Both the position numbers and the translations under genes were made by a program. From assembly GCF_014042355.1 (NCBI RefSeq), contig NZ_JACEZU010000004.1:186001-250000 (forward strand): DNA of 64,000 nucleotides, read 5' to 3'. Origin of the DNA: Rugamonas apoptosis. Lineage in GTDB: Bacteria > Pseudomonadota > Gammaproteobacteria > Burkholderiales > Burkholderiaceae_D. Below the pieces are notes generated by a model, which worked only from the letters and a program-made list of their open reading frames with translations, made no database searches and was not told where the DNA came from. Below, in pieces: positions 24,247 through 33,245 of this stretch (position 1 is the stretch's first letter; each line of letters starts with the position of its first letter).

Positions 24247-26115
24247 ATGTTTGACGCAGTTGAGTTTGAGCAACAAGCAATCACCCCCGCCCCCCGTACC
24301 CTCCCCGCGGCGCCACTACGCGCCGCCGACACCATGGACATGGCCGACCTGCTGGTGGCCTATCTGGAACAGCTGGAAATCGATTATGTGTTCGGCATTC
24401 CCGGCGGCGCCATCGAGCCGCTGTACAACGCCATCGCCCGCAACCAAAGGCGCGGCGGCCGTTTGAGCCACATCGTGGCGCGCCACGAAGCCGGCGCCGC
24501 CTTCATGGCCGACGGCTATGCGCGCGAGACGGGCAAGATCGGCGTGTGCGTGTCCACCTCCGGCCCCGGCGCCACCAATTTGATCACCGCCGTCGCCACG
24601 TCCTACGCCAACGGCGTGCCGATGCTGGTGATCACTGGCCAGCCGGCCCTGCCCTCGTTCGGCAAGCACACCCTGCAGGAATCGACCTGCACCGGCATCG
24701 ATGTGATGGGCATGCTGCGTCCCTGCACACGTTACAATTCGCTGGTCTCGCATCCGCTCCAACTGGAGTGGAAACTGCTTACCGCACTGCAACATGCGAC
24801 CCGTGCGCCACGCGGTCCGGTGCACCTGAGCGTGCCGGTGGACGTGTTCCGGGCACCCAGCATGCAAAGCGCGCCGGCCTACGACCTGCCGTCGCTGCTG
24901 CGCCCGTCCGCGCTGGTCGACAGCCAGGCCGTGGAAACGCTGCGCACCATGATGGCATCGTGCCGCAACGTGGTGCTGCTGATCGGCGGCGACTGCGGCG
25001 ACGCCATCCACCCCATCCTGCAGTTCGCGGCCCTGAAGGGCGCCACCTTCGTCACCACGCCCGACGGCAAGGGGTTGGTCAGCCCCCAGCATCCGCTGTA
25101 CCGCGGCGTGTTCGGCTTCGCCGGCCATGCGTCGGCCGAGGCGGCGTTGCGCGATCCGTCCGTGGACCTGATCCTGGCCGTGGGCGCCAGCATGGGCGAA
25201 TGGAACACGGGGGGCTGGAACGACAGCCTGCTCAACGAACGCCTGGTCCATATCGACGAATCGGAAGAACACCTGGCCCGCACCCCCATGGCGCGCTTCC
25301 ACATGCGCGGCAACCTGCGCACCATCTTCGATTGCCTGGTCGAGCGCATCCACGCCCACCGCCAGCAGGCCGACGTGACGGTGGAACGGCGCCGTGCGGC
25401 GCGCGAACAGGCCGCGCTGACCTGGGAGCCGGAATCGCTGCTCGACGCGCCGGCCGCCTTCCACAGCGACGCCACGCCGATCAAGCCGCAACGCCTGATG
25501 TACGACCTGGGCCGGCTGTTCCCGCCCACCACCCGCTATCTGGCCGACGCCGGCAATAGCGTGGCCTGGGCCACCCACTACCTGCAGCCGCGCGACCGCC
25601 GCATGGCCGGCGGCGACCGTGCGCAGCAGCCTGGCCAGGACCAGCGCGCCAGCGCCGGCGGCTGGCTGCGCCTGACCACCCACTTCGCCCCCATGGCCTG
25701 GGCCATCGGCGCGGCCGTGGGCACGGCGGCCGGCAACCAGAACGCGCCTGTGGTCTGCATCACGGGGGACGGCAGCATGTTGATGAGCGGCCAGGAGATC
25801 TCCGTGGCCGTGGCCGAACAATTGTGCGTGGTGTTCGTGGTGCTGAACGACCGTGCGCTGGGCATGGTCAAGCACGGCCAGCGCCTGGGCGGCGCCGAGC
25901 AGATCGGCTACGCGTTGCCGCCGACCGACTTCGCCATGCTGGCCCGCGCGCTGGGCGGGCGCGCCCACACCATCCATTCGCCGGAAGACATGGCGGCGCT
26001 CGACATCAAGGCCATCTGCAATTATCCCGGCCCCACCCTGCTGGACGTCCATATCGATCCGGAGGAAGTGCCGCCCATGAACAGCCGCCTGCGCGTGCTG
26101 CAGGAAGGGGTATAA
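24247..26115 (+). CDS. ThDP-dependent enzyme, acetolactate synthase-like
   Basis: A 622-residue thiamine-diphosphate enzyme of the acetohydroxyacid synthase family. The N-terminal Pyr domain has YVFGIPGGAIEPLYNAI and the catalytic Glu in RHEAGAAFMADGYAR. The middle domain runs over about residues 220-350. The C-terminal PP domain has the cofactor motif GDGSMLMSGQEIS through VVLND. Such enzymes join 2-keto acids after decarboxylation. The absence of a regulatory subunit gene and the specialised neighbours argue against routine branched-chain amino acid synthesis. ATG 24247 is set by a strong GAGGAG site. The stop is followed 3 bp later by the SDR start. The real keto-acid donor and acceptor cannot be told from sequence. 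Confidence 0.85.
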   Translation: MFDAVEFEQQAITPAPRTLPAAPLRAADTMDMADLLVAYLEQLEIDYVFGIPGGAIEPLYNAIARNQRRGGRLSHIVARHEAGAAFMADGYARETGKIGVCVSTSGPGATNLITAVATSYANGVPMLVITGQPALPSFGKHTLQESTCTGIDVMGMLRPCTRYNSLVSHPLQLEWKLLTALQHATRAPRGPVHLSVPVDVFRAPSMQSAPAYDLPSLLRPSALVDSQAVETLRTMMASCRNVVLLIGGDCGDAIHPILQFAALKGATFVTTPDGKGLVSPQHPLYRGVFGFAGHASAEAALRDPSVDLILAVGASMGEWNTGGWNDSLLNERLVHIDESEEHLARTPMARFHMRGNLRTIFDCLVERIHAHRQQADVTVERRRAAREQAALTWEPESLLDAPAAFHSDATPIKPQRLMYDLGRLFPPTTRYLADAGNSVAWATHYLQPRDRRMAGGDRAQQPGQDQRASAGGWLRLTTHFAPMAWAIGAAVGTAAGNQNAPVVCITGDGSMLMSGQEISVAVAEQLCVVFVVLNDRALGMVKHGQRLGGAEQIGYALPPTDFAMLARALGGRAHTIHSPEDMAALDIKAICNYPGPTLLDVHIDPEEVPPMNSRLRVLQEGV

Positions 26116-26118
26116 GCG

Positions 26119-26916
26119 ATGGGCAAGGCGGAACTGTTTTTGGCCGACGGCGTGCAAGCTGCGGCGCACGGCAAACTGGCCGGCAAGGTGGCCCTGATCA
26201 CGGGCGGCACCAGCGGCATCGGCCTGGCGAGCGCCCGGCTGTTCCAGGCCCACGGTGCGCAAGTGGCCGTCACCGGCCGCAGCCCGGACGGCCTGGAGCA
26301 GGCCAGCGCCGCGCTCGACGGCCAGGCCCTGGTGTTGCGCAGCGACGCGGGCAGCCTGGCAGAGATCGACGCCGTGATGGCCGCCGTCAAGCAACGCTAC
26401 GGCCGGCTCGACGTGTTGTTCATCAACGCCGGCGTGGCCAGCCCCGCGCCCATCGAGCAGGTCAGCGAGGCCAGTTTCGACGCCCAGATCGGCATCAACC
26501 TGAAAGGCGTGTTCTTCACCATCCAGAAGGCCCTGCCCCTGTTCGACGGCCCGGCCAGCGTGATCGTCACCACCTCCATCACCAACCAGCTGGGCTCGCC
26601 CAACTTCAGCGTGTACGGCGCGGCCAAGGCCGCCCTGCGCTCGCTGGTCAAGTCGCTGGGCCTGGAATTGATCGGACGCGGCATCCGCGTCAATGCCATC
26701 AGCCCCGGCCCCATCGATACGCCCATGTTCGACCGGCTGGGCCTGCCCGACGCCGTCGCGGCCGCCAAGAAGCGCGCTATCGCGGCCAAGTCGCCCAGCG
26801 GCCGCTTCGGCAGCGCGGACGAGGTGGCCAAGGCCGCCCTGTTCCTGGCCAGCGCCGACGCGTCTTATATGGTGGGCGAGGAAATCGTCATCGACGGCGG
26901 CATGAGTCTGTTATGA
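26119..26916 (+). CDS. Short-chain dehydrogenase/reductase
   Basis: A 265-residue classical SDR with an NAD(P)-binding motif TGGTSGIG, the structural motif INAGVASP, catalytic Ser in TTSITNQLGS, and YGAAK. It ends with the usual SPGPIDTPMF and VIDGGMSLL. Its start is 3 bp after the ThDP gene and its stop overlaps the next start (ATGA at 26913), so the operon is tightly coupled. It probably reduces or oxidises the ketol made by the ThDP enzyme; that is inference. Confidence 0.9.
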   Translation: MGKAELFLADGVQAAAHGKLAGKVALITGGTSGIGLASARLFQAHGAQVAVTGRSPDGLEQASAALDGQALVLRSDAGSLAEIDAVMAAVKQRYGRLDVLFINAGVASPAPIEQVSEASFDAQIGINLKGVFFTIQKALPLFDGPASVIVTTSITNQLGSPNFSVYGAAKAALRSLVKSLGLELIGRGIRVNAISPGPIDTPMFDRLGLPDAVAAAKKRAIAAKSPSGRFGSADEVAKAALFLASADASYMVGEEIVIDGGMSLL

Positions 26917-27854
26917 GCGCGACCGCCAATGGGGGCGCAAGCGCGCCCCGGCCCGACGCGGCCGACCTGATCCACACCCGCATCTGGCACGAGACGCCGG
27001 AACCGGACAATCCCTTCGCCACCCGCCACGCCCTGTGCCGTGGCTACGACGTGTACGGCCAACTGGTGGGCCGCGCGCGCTGGGTCGAGATGCTGTACCT
27101 GCTGCTGCGCGACGAAGCGGCGGCACCCTCGGCGCTGGACATGCTGGAAGCGCTGGCCGTGGCGCTGGCCAACCCCGGCCCGCGCGACGCTTCCGTGCAC
27201 GCGGCCATGTGCGGCGCCGTCGGCGGCTCCACGGCGGCGGCCAGTTTGATCGCGGCGCTGTCGGTGGGCGCCGGCCGCCACGGCGGCGCGCGCGACGTGC
27301 ACGACGCCATGGTGCTGTGGCAAGCGTGCGGCCCTGACCTGCCCGCCTGGCGCCGCCACCTGGAAGCGCAGGCTGACGCGCCCATCGATCCCTGGCCGCG
27401 CAGCGCGCGCCTGCCCGGTTTCGATCCGCACGGCGCCTCCACTCCGACCGTGGTGCGCCAGTTGCTGGCCACGCTGGTCACGGTGGGCGGCGACAACGGC
27501 CACGGCTACACGGGCTGGCTGCTGCAACAGCTGGACCAATTGCCGGCGCTGGCCGGCCTGCCGCTGGCCATCAGCGGCGTGGCGGCGGCCGCCCTGTGCG
27601 ACCTGGGCCTGACCCCGGACGAAGGCGAGATGCTGTACCTGCTGTTGCGCCTGCCCGGCGCGGCGGCCCACGCGCTGGAACAGAAAAATGGCGGCTTCAA
27701 GCGCTTTCCCTTCTACCCGGTGGCGTTGTCCACGCCCGGCGAGCCGCCGGCGCAGGCGGCCGGGGTGGCCGGGGTGGCCGGGGTGACATCCGGGATGGAA
27801 CCGGGCGCGGAATCCGGGGTGAATTCCGGCGTGCATGCCGGGGTGGCCCCATGA
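26913..27854 (+). CDS. Citrate synthase/citryl-CoA lyase-like protein A
   Basis: A 313-residue protein with the citrate synthase fold. Family blocks are RGYDVYGQLVGRARWVEMLY near the start, AGRHGGARDVHDAM around the active-site His of the HGG motif, and the closing block LPGAAAHALEQKNGGFKRFP. Family members join or split an acyl-CoA and a keto acid. It ends with a low-complexity Gly/Val tail coded by a short GGCCGGGGT-type repeat near 27760-27790. Its start and stop overlap the adjacent genes by 4 bp. It is best read as one subunit of a pair with the next gene; the two carry different parts of the expected active site. Confidence 0.72.
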   Translation: MSATANGGASAPRPDAADLIHTRIWHETPEPDNPFATRHALCRGYDVYGQLVGRARWVEMLYLLLRDEAAAPSALDMLEALAVALANPGPRDASVHAAMCGAVGGSTAAASLIAALSVGAGRHGGARDVHDAMVLWQACGPDLPAWRRHLEAQADAPIDPWPRSARLPGFDPHGASTPTVVRQLLATLVTVGGDNGHGYTGWLLQQLDQLPALAGLPLAISGVAAAALCDLGLTPDEGEMLYLLLRLPGAAAHALEQKNGGFKRFPFYPVALSTPGEPPAQAAGVAGVAGVTSGMEPGAESGVNSGVHAGVAP

Positions 27855-28660
27855 CCGGCCCGGAACTGCTGCGCCAACACGCCGGCCGCCTGGCCACCGA
27901 GGTGGGGGCCTGCTATCCCGGCAGCCACGCCATCTTCCGTGGCCACGACCTGCACCGCGACTTGCGCGCGCTGGACTGGGTCGACCTGTATGTATTCGGC
28001 ATCACGGGCAAGCGCCTGAGCCCGGCGCAAGTGGCCATGCTGCACGCGATCTGGGTCTGCACCAGCTATCCGGACGCGCGCCTGTGGAACAACCGGGTGG
28101 CGGCGCTGGCCGGCAGCGCCCGCAGCAGCGCCAACCTGGGCATCGTGGCCGCGCTGGCCCTGTCGGAGGCGACCGTGTATGGCGGCCAGGCCGGCATGCG
28201 CGCCATCGCATTCCTACAGGCAACGCGCGTGGCCGTGGACGGCGGCGCCGCGCTGGCGCCGCTGGTGCTGGCCGAGGCGCGCGCGCGCCGCGTGTACGGC
28301 TACGGCCGCCCCATCCATGCCACCGATGAAAGGTTGCCGTGGATCATGGAACTGGCCCGCGAACACGGACTGGACGACGGCCCGCACGTGACATTGGCGT
28401 TCGACGTGGAGAAAGTGTTGCTTCCACACTACCCTCAGTTGCGTATGAACTACGCCGCGCTGCATGCGGCGCTGATCGCCGACATGGGCTTGTCGGCGCG
28501 CGAATACCAGCTGTTGCGCATCCCCACATTCCTAGCAGGCATGCCTCCTTGCTTGGTGGAAGCGGCCGAAAAGCCCGAGGGTGTGTTGTTCGCCACCCCG
28601 TGCGACGGCGTCGCTTATGCCGGACTGCCGCCCCGCCCATGGCCGGGCGCGGTCAACTGA
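27851..28660 (+). CDS. Citrate synthase-like protein B with altered active-site residues
   Basis: A 269-residue second citrate-synthase-fold protein. The block WNNRVAALAGSARSSANLG and the region ending ATVYGGQAG correspond to the HGGA active-site region, but with Tyr in place of His. GYGRPIHATDERLPW corresponds to the usual GFGHRVY motif with Arg at the catalytic His, and RMNYAALHAAL corresponds to the segment that normally carries the catalytic Asp, here Asn. It may therefore be a non-catalytic partner or an enzyme with new chemistry. Its ATG overlaps the preceding stop by 4 bp. This is my motif alignment by eye; a structural model would settle it. Confidence 0.65.
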   Translation: MTGPELLRQHAGRLATEVGACYPGSHAIFRGHDLHRDLRALDWVDLYVFGITGKRLSPAQVAMLHAIWVCTSYPDARLWNNRVAALAGSARSSANLGIVAALALSEATVYGGQAGMRAIAFLQATRVAVDGGAALAPLVLAEARARRVYGYGRPIHATDERLPWIMELAREHGLDDGPHVTLAFDVEKVLLPHYPQLRMNYAALHAALIADMGLSAREYQLLRIPTFLAGMPPCLVEAAEKPEGVLFATPCDGVAYAGLPPRPWPGAVN

Positions 28661-28734
28661 AGGTGTTTTTTTTGAACATTTGCTGTTGGGGGCAGGCTAC
28701 AATGCAAAAAATCATCACCACAGGAGACACGATT

Positions 28735-30840
28735 TTGAAGTCGTCGCATGCGTACCGTTTCTGCCTGGCAGCAGCCCTCACCGTCCCCGTTGCCCTGGCC
28801 CACGCGCAACCATCCAGCGAAGAAGAGGAATTGACGCTGGTGTATGGCGACAACGACAGCGTCAGTATCGCCACCGGCAACGTCCAGGCATTGCGCCGGG
28901 CGCCGGCCGTGGCGTCCGTGATCACGGCGGCCGACATCGCCGCCATGGGCGCGACCGACCTGGACCAGGTACTGGAAACGGTACCCGGCATCCACGTGGC
29001 CCGCAGCGCCAACAATTATTCGCCGCTGTATGTGGTGCGCGGCATCTTCAGCGCCTACCTGCCCCAGTTGCTGGTGATGCAGAACGGCGTCCCCATCACC
29101 ACCATTTACCAGGGCAACAAGGGTAATCTGTGGGGCGGTTATCCGGTCGAACACATCGCCCGTATCGAAATCATCCGCGGTCCCGGCTCGGCCCTGTACG
29201 GCTCGGACGCCTTCTCGGGCGTGATCAACATCATCACCAAGGGGCCGGCCGAAACCCAGGGCACGGAACTGGGCGCCCGCGTGGGCGCCTTCCATACGTA
29301 CGATGGCTGGGTCCAGCATGGCGGCAAGGCCGGTCCGGTGGACGTGGCGGCCTATGTGCGCCTGGGCCAGACGGATGGCTTCAAGAGCATCATCGACGCC
29401 GACGCCCAGAGCCGCAATGACCGCCTGTTCGGCACCCATGCCAGCCTCGCGCCGGGCCCGGTCAACGTGGGCAACAAGGCGGTCGACGCCAACCTGGAAT
29501 TGAGCCTGGACAAATGGAAGGCCCGCTTCGGCTACAAGCTGCGCGACGACCTGGGCACGGGCGCCGGCATCGCCTCCGCGCTCGACCCCGTGGGCAAGCA
29601 AAAGAGCGAACGCGTGACCACCGGCCTGAGCTGGACCGATCCCCAGTTCCTTCCCGACTGGGGCGTGGGGGCCAGCATCAACACGCTGCAATACATGCAG
29701 CAGATCCCCGTCGATTTCCAGCTGCTGCCGCCGGGCACGGTGCTGCCCAGCGGCGCCTTCCCCAACGGCATGCTGGGCGGTCCGGACACCACCGAGCGCC
29801 AGGTGCGCCTGGCCGTGTATGCCGACTACAGCGGCATCGAGAGCCACCGCATGCGGGTTGGCGCCGGGCACGACGACCTGAACATGTACCACACCCACGA
29901 GACGCGCAATTTCACCTACGCGCCCAATGGCGCGCCGATCCCGCTGCCGGCCGTGGTCGATTTCTCCGACACCAACCCCTTCATCTTCCCGCAGCACCGC
30001 CGGCTCGACTACCTGTATCTGCAGGATGAGTGGAACCTGGCCAAGGACTGGAACCTGACGGCCGGGGTGCGCCACGACCGTTATTCGGACGCCGGCGGCA
30101 CCACCAATCCGCGCCTGGCGCTGGTATGGGACGCCACGTTCGACCTGACCGCCAAGCTGCTGTACGGCCGCGCGTTCCGGGCGCCGTCGTTCAATGAAAG
30201 CTACAGCATCACCAACCCGGTCGCGATCGGCAATCCCAACCTGCGGCCGGAAACCAACGGCACGGCCGAGGCGTCGCTGGCCTGGCAGGCGCGCGCCGAC
30301 GCCCAGGTGAACGCCACCTTCTACCGCTACGACATGCGCGAGATCATCCGCACCGTGCCCAACGCGGCGGCCGGCACCGGCGCCACCTATGCCAACACGG
30401 GCGACCAGACCGGCCATGGTGTGGAACTGGAGTCGAGCTGGACGGTGAACCGCGACTTGCGCCTGCTGGGCAACTATGCGTGGCAAAAGTCGACCGACGT
30501 GGCCACCGGCCGTGACGCCGGCTACGCGCCCCACCACCACCTGTTCGGCCGTGCCGACTGGCAACTGGCGGGCGCCTACCTGCTCAGCACGCAAGTGAAC
30601 TGGGTGGCCGACCGCCACCGCGCGCCCGGCGACGCGCGCGCCCCCATCGCCGACTACAAGACGGTGGACTTGAGCCTGTCCACCCGCCATGGCCGCGAGC
30701 AGTGGAATTTCACGGCCACTGTGCGCAACCTGTTCAACGCCGACGTGCGCGAACCGAGCCTGGCGCCCGGCGTCGCGCTGCCGCACGACTTGCCGATGGC
30801 GCCGCGCGCGCTGTCGCTGCAAGCCGTCTACAAGCTGTGA
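28735..30840 (+). CDS. TonB-dependent outer-membrane receptor
   Basis: A 701-residue receptor from TTG 28735, which has an AGGAG site 8 bases upstream and gives a clean signal peptide (KSSHAYRFCLAAALTV, then ALAHAQ). A longer frame from ATG 28702 is possible. The plug domain shows RRAPAVASVITAADIAAMG, TVPGIHVARS, VEHIARIEIIRGPGSALYG and SGVINIITKG. The barrel ends with ALSLQAVYKL, a terminal aromatic/Leu pattern as expected. Such receptors import siderophores, cobalamin or other large ligands. It lies 74 bp after the citrate-synthase-like gene on the same strand, so its ligand may be the product of that operon. Confidence 0.9.
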   Translation: MKSSHAYRFCLAAALTVPVALAHAQPSSEEEELTLVYGDNDSVSIATGNVQALRRAPAVASVITAADIAAMGATDLDQVLETVPGIHVARSANNYSPLYVVRGIFSAYLPQLLVMQNGVPITTIYQGNKGNLWGGYPVEHIARIEIIRGPGSALYGSDAFSGVINIITKGPAETQGTELGARVGAFHTYDGWVQHGGKAGPVDVAAYVRLGQTDGFKSIIDADAQSRNDRLFGTHASLAPGPVNVGNKAVDANLELSLDKWKARFGYKLRDDLGTGAGIASALDPVGKQKSERVTTGLSWTDPQFLPDWGVGASINTLQYMQQIPVDFQLLPPGTVLPSGAFPNGMLGGPDTTERQVRLAVYADYSGIESHRMRVGAGHDDLNMYHTHETRNFTYAPNGAPIPLPAVVDFSDTNPFIFPQHRRLDYLYLQDEWNLAKDWNLTAGVRHDRYSDAGGTTNPRLALVWDATFDLTAKLLYGRAFRAPSFNESYSITNPVAIGNPNLRPETNGTAEASLAWQARADAQVNATFYRYDMREIIRTVPNAAAGTGATYANTGDQTGHGVELESSWTVNRDLRLLGNYAWQKSTDVATGRDAGYAPHHHLFGRADWQLAGAYLLSTQVNWVADRHRAPGDARAPIADYKTVDLSLSTRHGREQWNFTATVRNLFNADVREPSLAPGVALPHDLPMAPRALSLQAVYKL

Positions 30841-30851
30841 TGGGACCGGGG

Positions 30852-31004
30852 TCAGGAGCGGTTTTCAGGGATCAGCCACCACCCCAGCTCCTGCCGCACC
30901 CGCTCCGGCGGTGGCGGCGGGGTCTGCTCGCGGCGGCGCCGTTCCAGCATGTCCCGAACGGCCTGCTTGCTCGGGTGCGTGGTCTGTGTAGGTCGCTGGT
31001 CCAT
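30852..31004 (-). CDS. Small conserved-looking protein, 50 residues
   Basis: A short reading frame on the minus strand in an otherwise empty 465-bp gap. The ATG at 31004 has a strong GAGAGAGG ribosome site five bases away. The peptide starts MDQRPTQTTHPSKQAVRDML, contains an Arg-rich helix (ERRRREQ) and a PPPPP stretch, and ends LGWWLIPENRS. The ribosome site and the ordered composition support a real gene. Function unknown. Confidence 0.6.
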   Translation of the reverse strand: MDQRPTQTTHPSKQAVRDMLERRRREQTPPPPPERVRQELGWWLIPENRS

Positions 31005-31306
31005 GATCGCCTCTCTCTGGCTGTGGATCGCTGAGAAATATTGTACGAAACCTGCCGTACCAGCCCATCATGCGCCCCGGCGCGCGCCGCCATGGCGACG
31101 AACAGCAAGCCTGTCCCCCACCTATTCGTCCCTTTGCTGACCTTTCGCATGAAGGCGCCGCGCCACGGCCGCCCTGTCGCGGATGGCCGGGATAGCGTTA
31201 GCGCCACACGGAAACCGGTTGTGTAGTGGACAATTCGTCAGTACGATGTATGATCTGGAAGCAATCGTAGTTATCCTTCAGTAAAGCCGCCGCTGAAAGG
31301 GGCGAG
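31005..31306. other. Divergent intergenic region
   Basis: About 300 bp between the small minus-strand gene and the GGDEF gene. It contains the ribosome sites of both (GAGAGAGG near 31010-31017 and AGGGGCGAG near 31298). No operator, repeat or RNA gene was recognised. Confidence 0.4.
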
Positions 31307-33235
31307 ATGCGCGCTTCTCCGCCGTCGTCAACGGTCCCGCCAGGCCAGTCCGCCCACTTCGGCACGGACTCGGGTTCGGGCGCGCTGCGCCTGCAATTCG
31401 CCCTGTTCGTGCTCGCCGCCCTGGCCGCCCTGTGGGGCTTCACCCTGTTCGCGCTGGACCGGCGTGAACAGCTGGACCTGGCCAGCGCCGAGGTGGAAAT
31501 GCGGGCGCTGGCCCAGGCCTATGCGGAAAACGCGCTGTCGACCATCAAGCGCATCGACCTGATCCTGCTGGAACTCAGCCGTACCTGGACCACCCACCCG
31601 GAGGCCTTCGGCGCCGAAATCGCGCGCCTGCGCCAGAACCTGGACGACGTGGCGATCCAGGTGGCCACCATCGACCGCGGCGGGCGGATGGTGTACTCGA
31701 CCCTGCCGCTGCCGGCCGCCGCCGTCGACCTCAGCGACCGCGAATATTTCATCGTCCAACAACAGGCCAGCAGCAACCGCCTGTTCATCAGCAAGCCCGT
31801 GCTGGGGCGCGTGTCGGGGCTATGGTCGCTGCAATTTACCCGCCCCCTGCTGCGCGACGGCCACTTCGATGGCGTGATCCTGATCTCGGTGGCGCCGGAG
31901 CTGTTCAGCCGCTTCCACGACACGCTGGCCATGGGCCGCCAGGGCGTGACGCTGATGGTGCGCGACAGCGGCGAAATCATGGCCCGCGCGCCCGAATGGC
32001 GCCCCTACATGGGCCGCAGCCTGCCCACCGCCCCTTACCTGGCGCCGGGTGCGCCGGCGCAGGGCAATTTCAAGCGGGTGGCCGTGCTCGACGCCGTGCC
32101 CCGGCTGTATGGCTACCGCAAGCTGCCCGAGTACCAGCTCAATTTCGTGGCCGCCCTGCCGCTCGATGAAATCCTGGCCGGCACGGCGCGCCAACGGCAG
32201 GCCGCCATCACCACCATGACGGCCGTGTCGCTGGCACTGGTGGCGATGGGCTGGCTGATCCTGCGCAGCGTACGGGCCCGCGACCGGGCCGAACTGGCCT
32301 TGCGCGACGCCAACCGCGAACTGTCGCTGGCCGCCAGCGTGTTCCGCCATACCATGGACGCCGTGATCGTGACCGAGATCGACGGCACCATCGTCTCCGT
32401 CAACCCCGCTTTCACGGCCGTCACCGGTTACACGGCCGCCGAAGTGGTCGGCCGCACACCGCGGCTGCTGCAATCGGGCCGTCACGAGCCCGCCTTCTAC
32501 CGCGCCATGTTCGAGCAGCTTGAGCGCACCGGCCACTGGCGCGGCGAGATCTGGAACCGCCGCAAGAATGGCGAGTCCTACCTGGAATGGATCAGCATTT
32601 CGCTGGTGCGCGATGAACTGGGCAAGCCGCTGCGCTATGTGGGGGTGTCCAACGATGTGACGGAATTGCGGGCCGGCGACGAACGCATGCGCCACCTGGC
32701 CTTCCACGATCCGCTCACGGGCCTGCCCAACCGCGCCCTGCTGCTCGACCGCATGACCCAGGGCATCAACGTGGCGGAACGGGACGGCCGCGGCCTCGGC
32801 GTGATGTTCATCGACCTGGATCGTTTCAAGTCCATCAACGATACCCTGGGCCACGATGTGGGCGACCAGTTGTTGCAGCAGGTGGCCCAGCGCCTGAGCC
32901 ATGCGGTGCGCCATTCCGACACGGTGGCCCGCATCGGCGGCGATGAATTCGTGATCCTGCTGGAGCAGGTGGACGATGGCATCACCTATGTCAACCTGGC
33001 CGACAAGCTGCTCTCCAGCCTGAGCCGCCCCATGGTGCTGGGTGCGCATACGCTGGAGGTGGGGGCGTCGATCGGCATCGCCTGCTATCCGGGCGACGGC
33101 GACAGCGCGGCCATCCTGATGAAACATGCGGATGCGGCCATGTATGTGGCCAAGGCCGGCGGCCGCGGCGCCTACCAATTCTACCGCCCGGGCATGACGG
33201 CCCAGGCGGTGCAGCGCACGCTGCCGCCGCCTTGA
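31307..33235 (+). CDS. Membrane sensor diguanylate cyclase (Cache-like, PAS, GGDEF)
   Basis: A 642-residue cyclic-di-GMP synthase. A first transmembrane helix lies at about 30-48 and a second at about 300-320, enclosing a periplasmic double-Cache-like domain with TIDRGGRMVYSTLPL and SDREYFIVQQQ. A PAS domain follows (DAVIVTEIDGTIVSVNPAF, GYTAAEVVGRTPRLLQSG) with a C-terminal extension. The GGDEF domain has FHDPLTGLPNR, VMFIDLDRFK and ARIGGDEFVILL, with RHSD as an inhibitory site five residues ahead. No EAL domain is present. It is transcribed alone, convergent with nnrS. Confidence 0.9.
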   Translation: MRASPPSSTVPPGQSAHFGTDSGSGALRLQFALFVLAALAALWGFTLFALDRREQLDLASAEVEMRALAQAYAENALSTIKRIDLILLELSRTWTTHPEAFGAEIARLRQNLDDVAIQVATIDRGGRMVYSTLPLPAAAVDLSDREYFIVQQQASSNRLFISKPVLGRVSGLWSLQFTRPLLRDGHFDGVILISVAPELFSRFHDTLAMGRQGVTLMVRDSGEIMARAPEWRPYMGRSLPTAPYLAPGAPAQGNFKRVAVLDAVPRLYGYRKLPEYQLNFVAALPLDEILAGTARQRQAAITTMTAVSLALVAMGWLILRSVRARDRAELALRDANRELSLAASVFRHTMDAVIVTEIDGTIVSVNPAFTAVTGYTAAEVVGRTPRLLQSGRHEPAFYRAMFEQLERTGHWRGEIWNRRKNGESYLEWISISLVRDELGKPLRYVGVSNDVTELRAGDERMRHLAFHDPLTGLPNRALLLDRMTQGINVAERDGRGLGVMFIDLDRFKSINDTLGHDVGDQLLQQVAQRLSHAVRHSDTVARIGGDEFVILLEQVDDGITYVNLADKLLSSLSRPMVLGAHTLEVGASIGIACYPGDGDSAAILMKHADAAMYVAKAGGRGAYQFYRPGMTAQAVQRTLPPP

Positions 33236-33245
33236 AGCGGGTCCG

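Noticed and set aside
27755..27800. GGCCGGGGT tandem repeat as a CRISPR or satellite
   Set aside because: Only a few imperfect units coding a Gly/Val tail; no spacers.
30865..31207. Longer minus-strand frames in the gap after the TonB receptor
   Set aside because: They lack ribosome sites and overlap the better-supported 50-residue frame at 30852-31004.
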